This document shows positions 31,080 through 35,777 of a stretch of 35,777 nt of DNA, piece after piece. This DNA comes from CAMCYM01 sp964405405. Lineage in GTDB: Bacteria; Bacteroidota; Bacteroidia; Flavobacteriales_D; Sanyastnellaceae. A program made the translations under genes and the position numbers. The stretch's first letter is position 1. The number at the start of each line of letters is the position of its first letter. The stretch covers positions 1-35,777 of the forward strand of contig CAYONT010000020.1 in the NCBI GenBank assembly GCA_964405405.1, in the 5' to 3' direction. The notes below the pieces were generated by a model. It saw only the letters and a list, made by a program, of their open reading frames with translations, did not search any database and was not told the DNA's origin.

Positions 31080-32930
31080 ATGAAAAACGCGCATTCTGCC
31101 AAATTGTTTTCGGCACTGGGAAGCATCATGCTCTGGGGGCTGGCGTCGTCAGATGCCCTGGTCCAAGCGCAGCGCACGGATTGGCCCCACGCCCTCACCA
31201 CAGAAGAGCGAAACTACGTGGAGCGCCAAGGGTTCCATCCGGTCGCCAGCCGAGGCATCGAGACGCCCCCACCCTTCGACAACCTGCGCACTGCTGCCGA
31301 GTGGGAAGAGATTGAAGCGTTGACGATCGCCTGGACCAGCTACCCCTGCATCCAGAAGCAGATCGTGGCAGCAGCCCAGGCCCAATGCCAGGTCATCATC
31401 TTCGCGGAAAATCCGTCACAAGTCAACACCTACCTATCCGGCACGGGATGCGGCGGACCGGTTCCATTGGAAAACGTTTCGGTGGTGGAAGCCGAGTACA
31501 ATTCGGTTTGGATCCGGGACTACGGCGCTACCACGGTTTACGGCAATTGGAACGATGACCGGGTGCTCGTAGACTGGCTGTACAACCGGCCCCGACCATT
31601 GGACGATGCGATCCCCGACGTCCTGGGGGACTTCATGGGCATCCCCGTTTACAGTGCAACCGCCGCGCCTTTCGACCTGATGAACACCGGTGGAAACTGG
31701 ATGTCGGACGGATTTGGAACCGCCTTTGCATCCGAGTTGATTGTGGAGGAGAACAGCGGTGGTTCCACGTGGTGGACTGACTTTCCGGACCACACAGAGC
31801 AGGAAATCGACGACTTGGTGGCGGATTTCCACGGGGTAGACCATTACATCAAAATGCCCGTACTGCCTTACGATGGCATCCACCACATCGACATGCACAT
31901 GAAGTTGCTGGATGAGCACCGGTTGCTCGTCGCAGAGTATCCCAACGGCACAGCCGACGGGCCACAGATCAATGCGAATCTGGAATACGTGCTGTCCAAC
32001 TTCACCACCCGCTGGGGGACGCCGTTTGAGGTCATCCGAATCCCCAGTCCGCCCGAACAGGGCGCAGGCGGTGGCTACCCGAACCAAGGGGGGTGGTATT
32101 TGACCTACACCAACAGCGTCTTCGTAAACAATACCGTGTTGTTGCCAACGTATTACACGCAATACGACACGACCGCCATCCGCATCTACCAGGAGGCGCT
32201 GCCCGGCTATGAAATCGTGGGCATCGATTGCGACAACAACGCGGAACCCATCATCGCAGCCAGTGGCGCCATTCACTGCATCACCCATTCGGTTGGCGTT
32301 GCGGATCCTTTGATGATCAGCCACTTGCCCCTGCCTGACACGGAACAAACCGAGGGTGCGTACAATGTGATGGGGGAGGTTTTTCACCGCAGTGGCATCG
32401 CCGACGTGACGCTGCACTGGGCGCTGGATGAAGGGGGCGTCCCAGGCGCTTGGAACACCTCGCCGCTGCTGCCTGGATTCAATCCCAACGGGGAGTACTT
32501 CGGCTCCATTCCCGCTCAGCCTGTGGGAACGCGCATCCACTACTACATCGCCGCCCTTTCCGGAGACGGAAAGTTCGGCACGCGGCCCATGCCCGCTCCC
32601 GATGGATACTGGACCTTCGATGTACTGGGCCCCACAAACGGGGTTTCGGAAGCGGACGTTTGGACGGGACGATCGGTATTGGGTGCCGTGTTCCCCAATC
32701 CCGCTTCAGCCATCACCTGCGTGCCGCTCGATTTGCCACTTCGGGACGAAGCCCACGTCGGAATTTATGATGCCCAGGGACGATGCTGGGCCGTCCTTCA
32801 CGAGGGCTCCCTGCCCCCTGGCCCCACCAAGTTGTTCTTCCATGCAAACGAACTCCCCGGCGGGATGTATGTCATCCGCTACCGGGGAGCACGTGGAGGA
32901 GAACAGAGCACCCGGGTGGTTGTTCGCTGA
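31080..32930 (+). CDS. T9SS-secreted peptidylarginine-deiminase-like enzyme (agmatine deiminase / PPAD family)
   Basis: 616 residues. A signal peptide (about 1-30) precedes a guanidino-group-modifying alpha/beta propeller with the Porphyromonas-type PAD residues: Trp144 and Asp147 (WIRDYGA), Arg170/Arg172 (YNRPRP), GGNWMSD, His269 and Asp271 (HHIDMHMK), Asn345 (YTNS) and nucleophile Cys400 (GAIHCITH). A beta-sandwich domain (about 425-515) follows, then a T9SS type A sorting domain (about 535-616; VFPNPAS, GIYDAQGR, LPGGMYVIRY). This is the domain order of the P. gingivalis enzyme, which turns C-terminal arginine of peptides into citrulline and releases ammonia. The two substrate-binding arginines favour a peptidylarginine substrate over agmatine (inference from remembered residues). 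It is exported to the surface or medium. It is divergently transcribed from the sensor-like membrane protein, 151 bp apart. Confidence 0.9.
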   Translation: MKNAHSAKLFSALGSIMLWGLASSDALVQAQRTDWPHALTTEERNYVERQGFHPVASRGIETPPPFDNLRTAAEWEEIEALTIAWTSYPCIQKQIVAAAQAQCQVIIFAENPSQVNTYLSGTGCGGPVPLENVSVVEAEYNSVWIRDYGATTVYGNWNDDRVLVDWLYNRPRPLDDAIPDVLGDFMGIPVYSATAAPFDLMNTGGNWMSDGFGTAFASELIVEENSGGSTWWTDFPDHTEQEIDDLVADFHGVDHYIKMPVLPYDGIHHIDMHMKLLDEHRLLVAEYPNGTADGPQINANLEYVLSNFTTRWGTPFEVIRIPSPPEQGAGGGYPNQGGWYLTYTNSVFVNNTVLLPTYYTQYDTTAIRIYQEALPGYEIVGIDCDNNAEPIIAASGAIHCITHSVGVADPLMISHLPLPDTEQTEGAYNVMGEVFHRSGIADVTLHWALDEGGVPGAWNTSPLLPGFNPNGEYFGSIPAQPVGTRIHYYIAALSGDGKFGTRPMPAPDGYWTFDVLGPTNGVSEADVWTGRSVLGAVFPNPASAITCVPLDLPLRDEAHVGIYDAQGRCWAVLHEGSLPPGPTKLFFHANELPGGMYVIRYRGARGGEQSTRVVVR

Positions 32931-32960
32931 CCCGGCTCGCTTCCTAAGACCAAGAACCCA

Positions 32961-33698
32961 TTACTCGCGGCGGCCCAACAGGCGCAGCAAGTGCAGGAAC
33001 AGGTTGATGAAGTCGAGGTATAGACTCGTCGCCCCCAAAATAGCGAGCTTCGATGCCTCGGTGGACCCATACTCCACACCGGCTCCAATGCGCTTGAGCT
33101 TCTGGGTATCGTACGCGATCAATCCCGTGAAAATCAACACGCCCACCGCGCTGATGATGAATTCCATCATGGAAGACTCCAGGAAGATGTTGACCACGCT
33201 GGCGATGATCAAACCGATGAGCGCCATCATGAGCAAACTTCCGAAGCGCGTGAGATCGGTCTGGGTCGTGTAACCCACCACCGCCATGACCGCAAAGGTC
33301 AGCGAAGTGATCAGAAAGACCGAAGCGATGCTCGACTGTGTGTACAGCAGGAAGATGTAGCTCAACGACATCCCCATCACCGCGCTGAAAGCCACGAACA
33401 GCAAATACAGCGCTTCCTTGGGGAGCCTATTCAGTCCGAAGTTCATCACCAAAATGAAGGCCAAAGGCGCCAGGGTTACCGCCCAACCCATGAGGTTCAT
33501 AGACCCGGTCTCTGCATTGAACATCATGGCAATCGAACCCGATGCTGCAAAATAGTAGGCGGTGGCACCGGTGATCATCAAGCCCGCCACCATCCAGCTG
33601 AAAACATTGGCGATGAACTTGTTCACCTGCACCTGAGACGACACCTGAGACGACATCTGGGTGCCGTCAAAAATCCGAGGAGGATCGTAGGAATTCAT
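32961..33698 (-). CDS. Bax inhibitor-1 / YccA family membrane protein
   Basis: 245 residues with a hydrophilic N-terminus (about 1-30, containing duplicated SSQVSSQV) and seven hydrophobic segments. The last part has the family pattern GLIAYDTQKLK followed by ASLYLDFINLFLHLLRLLG (SLYLDFINLF is the BI-1 signature). Members are pH-sensitive calcium-leak channels or modulators of membrane protease FtsH in other bacteria. It converges on the deiminase gene with 30 bp between stops. Its own TAGATTTG box lies 20 nt upstream, so it is probably a single-gene unit, with folE 82 bp upstream on the same strand. Confidence 0.93.
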   Translation of the reverse strand: MNSYDPPRIFDGTQMSSQVSSQVQVNKFIANVFSWMVAGLMITGATAYYFAASGSIAMMFNAETGSMNLMGWAVTLAPLAFILVMNFGLNRLPKEALYLLFVAFSAVMGMSLSYIFLLYTQSSIASVFLITSLTFAVMAVVGYTTQTDLTRFGSLLMMALIGLIIASVVNIFLESSMMEFIISAVGVLIFTGLIAYDTQKLKRIGAGVEYGSTEASKLAILGATSLYLDFINLFLHLLRLLGRRE

Positions 33699-33718
33699 TT
33701 TGCTTCAAAATTGTAGGC

Positions 33719-33726
33719 CAAATCTA
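33719..33726 (-). promoter_or_regulatory. -7 promoter box TAGATTTG of the Bax-inhibitor-like gene
   Basis: On the minus strand TAGATTTG is an exact TAnnTTTG match, 20 nt before the ATG. No TTG at the right distance is seen upstream, so it is only moderately supported. Unlike the carA or hldD boxes it would leave a short leader. Confidence 0.45.
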
Positions 33727-33780
33727 ACAGAATCCAACAATTTCCGCTAGCCAAAGAACCCAAAACCCGTCCCACCAGGC

Positions 33781-34383
33781 TCAGCGGCGGGCGCCCAAGG
33801 CAAGGTCCAGGAACTCCTTCCGGGTCTTGGGGTCTTCGAGGAAGGCCCCCGTGAAGGCGCTCGTGGTGGTGATGGCGTTCTGCTTCTCAATGCCCCGCAT
33901 TTGCATACACAGGTGCTGGGCTTCGATCACCACGGCCACGCCGCGGGCGCCGAGCGTGTCCTGCACACAGTCCCGAATCTGTTCCGTCAGGCGCTCTTGG
34001 ACCTGCAATCGGCGGCTGAAGGCATCCACCACCCGGGGTAACTTGCTCAGCCCCACGATTTTCCCGTCGGGTAGGTAGGCCAAATGCGCCTTGCCGAAGA
34101 AGGGGAGCAGGTGGTGCTCGCAAAGGGAGTACACCTCGATGTCGCGCACCAGCACCATCTCATCACTTGGTTCCGCAAACAGGGCGGACCGCAGGATGTC
34201 CGCGGGGTTCACCGACAGCCCCGAAGTCAGCACGGCCAGTGCCTTGGCGGCACGCTCCGGCGTCTTGGCGAGGCCCTCCCGGTCTGGGTTTTCACCGATT
34301 TGGCCTAACAACGCGCGGTATTGCGCGGCCATCCGGGCCACCCCCTCTTCATCCCAAACATCTTTGCGCTCGTACAGTGCCAT
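33781..34383 (-). CDS. folE: GTP cyclohydrolase I (type IA)
   Basis: 200 residues. It converts GTP to 7,8-dihydroneopterin triphosphate, the first step of folate, tetrahydrobiopterin and queuosine synthesis, in the cytoplasm. Zinc ligands Cys88, His91 (SLCEHHLLPFFGKAH) and Cys159 (QHLCMQMRG) are intact, as are the TPERAAKAL and GLSKLPRVVDAFSRRLQVQE motifs. Normal homodecamer length. It starts 6 nt after the stop of the PTPS-type gene, so the pair is one operon producing and then using dihydroneopterin triphosphate. A short FolE copy without regulatory extension. Confidence 0.97.
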   Translation of the reverse strand: MALYERKDVWDEEGVARMAAQYRALLGQIGENPDREGLAKTPERAAKALAVLTSGLSVNPADILRSALFAEPSDEMVLVRDIEVYSLCEHHLLPFFGKAHLAYLPDGKIVGLSKLPRVVDAFSRRLQVQERLTEQIRDCVQDTLGARGVAVVIEAQHLCMQMRGIEKQNAITTTSAFTGAFLEDPKTRKEFLDLALGARR

Positions 34384-34389
34384 GTTGCT

Positions 34390-34812
34390 TCACAAACCGC
34401 CGTAGTAATCGGCGTAATTGTTCTCCGTTTCGTACAACCGAATGTGGTGCAAGGTGCATCCCAAGGCATTGATGGGCGGCTCCAACTGCTCCCAAATCGC
34501 GATGATGAGATTCTCGGTTGACGGCTGAATCCCCTTCATCCAAGGCACGTCGAGGTTCAGGTTCTTGTGGTCTACCGGATCCTCCACATGGGTCTCAATG
34601 ATGCGCTTCAGGTCCTTGAGGTTGATGCAGTAACCGGTCTCCGGGCGCGGCGCACCCTTCACCGTGACGTGCAACTCAAAGTTGTGCCCATGCCAGTTGG
34701 GGTTCGCGCATTTTCCAAAAATCTCTAGATTCTGCTCCTCCGTCCAATCCTCGTTCCACAACTTGTGCGCCGCATTGAAGCGGGCACGCCGGGTGACGTA
34801 CACCTGTTTCAT
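34390..34812 (-). CDS. 6-pyruvoyl-tetrahydropterin synthase / QueD family protein
   Basis: 140 residues from the ATG at 34812, chosen because it starts the conserved fold and sits 4 nt behind a promoter box; an in-frame extension to 35130 lies within hldD on the other strand. Zinc ligands His16 (FNAAHKLW), His41 and His43 (HGHNF), catalytic Cys35 (GKCANPNWHGH), Asp81-His82 (DHKNLNLDVPW) and Glu128/Glu130 (YETENN). The C-x5-HGH spacing and the DHKNL-x-LDVP motif are those of genuine PTPS; many QueD proteins have C-x3-HGH. So it may make 6-pyruvoyl-tetrahydropterin for biopterin, or 6-carboxy-tetrahydropterin for queuosine; the sequence alone does not decide. No queC or queE lies nearby. folE follows in the operon. 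Confidence 0.93.
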   Translation of the reverse strand: MKQVYVTRRARFNAAHKLWNEDWTEEQNLEIFGKCANPNWHGHNFELHVTVKGAPRPETGYCINLKDLKRIIETHVEDPVDHKNLNLDVPWMKGIQPSTENLIIAIWEQLEPPINALGCTLHHIRLYETENNYADYYGGL

Positions 34813-34816
34813 GGTG

Positions 34817-34824
34817 CAAAGATA
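34817..34824 (-). promoter_or_regulatory. -7 promoter box TATCTTTG of the PTPS-folE operon
   Basis: Exact TAnnTTTG match on the minus strand, ending 4 nt before the ATG; identical in sequence and spacing to the carA box. It lies in the 30-bp gap shared with the hldD promoter. No clear TTG upstream. Confidence 0.55.
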
Positions 34825-34830
34825 CACCCT

Positions 34831-34838
34831 TACCTTCG
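34831..34838 (+). promoter_or_regulatory. -7 promoter box TACCTTCG of hldD
   Basis: TACCTTCG, identical to the uvrD box, ends 4 nt before the hldD ATG. A TTT lies at the -33 distance (34807-34809, 21-nt spacer), inside the start of the divergent PTPS gene. Confidence 0.45.
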
Positions 34839-34842
34839 CTTC

Positions 34843-35777
34843 ATGATTGTGATCACAGGAGCCGCCGGGTTCATCGCGAGCCGCCTCGCCGCCCGCCTCA
34901 ATGCTGAGCGTTTCTTCGACCTCGTCCTGGTGGACGACTTCAGCCGCGCCGACAAATCCTCCAACCATGAGAATCTCCGGTGTGTGGAGCGTGTCGACCG
35001 CATGGCCTTCCCCGCCTGGCTGCGCGCCCATGCTCCCCAGGTCCAGTTCATCTTCCACCTCGGCGCCCGAACCGACACCACCGAACAAAGCACCGCGGTC
35101 TTCGACACCCTCAACCTCCACTACTCCCAAACCCTCTGGAACCTCTGCGTCGAAGAGGGCATCCCCCTGGTCTACGCCTCCTCAGCTGCCACCTACGGCG
35201 ATGGCAGCCATGGATACAGCGACGACCATGCCCTGTTGCCCCTCCTCCAGCCCCTGAACCCCTACGGCCGTTCCAAGCACGACTTCGACCGTTGGGCCCT
35301 CGCTCAACCGCGTGCTCCCTATTTCTGGATCGGCCTCAAGTTCTTCAACGTTTACGGCCCCCACGAGGGCCACAAAGGCCGGATGGCTTCCGTCGTCTAC
35401 CACACCTTCCGCCAAGTTCAGGCCACAGGCCAAATGCATTTGTTCCGTTCCCACCGACCGGACTTCCTCGATGGCCACCAGTCCCGTGATTTCATCTACG
35501 TGGAGGACATCGCCGACGTTTGCATGCACCTGATGCACCATCGGAATCCGGCCCACTCGGGCATTTACAACCTCGGCTCGGGAAAGGCGAGGACGTTTCT
35601 GGATTTGGCCCGGGCGACGTTCCATGCCATGGACCTCGAACCCCGCATCGACTTCATCGACACCCCCGCTGACATCCGGGACACCTACCAGTACTTCACC
35701 GAGGCCCAGCTCTCGAAGCTGCGCTCCATCGGCTACGACCGGCCCTTCACCGAGCTCGAAGCGGGCGTGGACGCCTA
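34843..35777 (+). CDS. hldD: ADP-L-glycero-D-manno-heptose 6-epimerase, C-terminus cut by window end
   Basis: 311 codons are visible without a stop; only a few residues should be missing, as the family is about 310-330 long. It is an extended short-chain dehydrogenase that epimerises ADP-heptose for the lipopolysaccharide inner core. NAD(P)-binding motif TGAAGFIAS at the N-terminus (the last glycine of G-x-x-G-x-x-G is Ala), then the HldD-specific LGARTDTTE, catalytic Tyr141 in YGRSK with Lys145, the second catalytic Lys178 within KFFNVYGPHEGHKGRMAS, and QSRDFIYVEDI. The start was chosen by the Rossmann fold and the box just upstream. Divergent from the PTPS-type gene by 30 bp. Other heptose genes are outside the window. 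Confidence 0.95.
   Translation, partial: MIVITGAAGFIASRLAARLNAERFFDLVLVDDFSRADKSSNHENLRCVERVDRMAFPAWLRAHAPQVQFIFHLGARTDTTEQSTAVFDTLNLHYSQTLWNLCVEEGIPLVYASSAATYGDGSHGYSDDHALLPLLQPLNPYGRSKHDFDRWALAQPRAPYFWIGLKFFNVYGPHEGHKGRMASVVYHTFRQVQATGQMHLFRSHRPDFLDGHQSRDFIYVEDIADVCMHLMHHRNPAHSGIYNLGSGKARTFLDLARATFHAMDLEPRIDFIDTPADIRDTYQYFTEAQLSKLRSIGYDRPFTELEAGVDA

Noticed and set aside
31434..32540. 368-codon minus-strand open frame inside the deiminase gene
   Set aside because: Antisense shadow: no recognisable motif, and the plus strand contains the full set of catalytic residues and a sorting domain.
34813..35130. 106-codon N-terminal extension of the PTPS-type protein
   Set aside because: It would be antisense to the conserved Rossmann fold of hldD, has no family similarity, and a promoter box sits before the internal ATG.

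Overview
The window is a chromosomal segment of a Bacteroidota bacterium, most likely a moderately GC-rich Flavobacteriales-type lineage. Four things support this. It carries type IX secretion (T9SS) proteins: a type B C-terminal sorting domain next to a PorP/SprF protein, and a type A sorting domain on a secreted enzyme. The gene order is rplQ-carA-eno behind the ribosomal operon. Promoter boxes are of the TAnnTTTG type with TTG-like upstream elements. Shine-Dalgarno sequences are absent from the starts I inspected. The assignment rests on reading motifs and gene order, not on a database search.

Layout: (1) 1-3541, plus strand: the end of a large secreted protein with a type B sorting domain, a PorP/SprF outer-membrane protein, and a PorE-like lipoprotein (TPR, beta-propeller, OmpA domain). 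All three are coupled by overlapping stop and start codons. (2) 3551-5986, minus strand: eno and carA. (3) 6095-23894, minus strand: one uninterrupted str-S10-spc-alpha superoperon running from rpsL to rplQ. It has a clear promoter upstream of rpsL (23955-23984) and a strong hairpin terminator after rplQ (6035-6066). secY, map, infA and a rpmJ gene of 38 codons lie inside; tuf and adk are absent. (4) 24075-27831, plus strand: a UvrD/PcrA helicase translationally coupled to a small lipoprotein and a phospholipase/carboxylesterase-like hydrolase. (5) 27791-32930: a divergent pair. On the minus strand is a 1045-residue single-pass membrane protein with FG-GAP and LamG-like outside parts and a winged-helix-like tail inside. 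On the plus strand is a T9SS-exported peptidylarginine-deiminase-like enzyme. (6) 32961-34812, minus strand: a Bax-inhibitor-1 family protein, then a two-gene operon of a 6-pyruvoyl-tetrahydropterin-synthase-type gene and folE. (7) 34843 to the end, plus strand: hldD, cut by the window edge.

How the genes fit together: the ribosomal block makes most of the ribosome assembly proteins, RNA polymerase alpha, the Sec channel, methionine aminopeptidase, IF-1 and EF-G. The T9SS genes at the left and the deiminase at the right show that the organism exports surface proteins by T9SS. folE and the PTPS gene catalyse consecutive steps from GTP to a pterin intermediate.

The most interesting points are: (a) the N-out/C-in membrane protein with a probable DNA-binding tail, transcribed divergently from a secreted peptidylarginine deiminase, which could be an undescribed sensor-effector pair; (b) five genes (carA, uvrD, deiminase, PTPS, hldD) whose TAnnTT-type promoter box ends only 4-5 nt before the start codon, predicting leaderless mRNAs; (c) small RNA hairpins at the rpsL mRNA 5' end and between rpsM and rpsK. 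No tRNA, rRNA, CRISPR array, insertion sequence or prophage is visible. No gene-free stretch reaches 300 bases.
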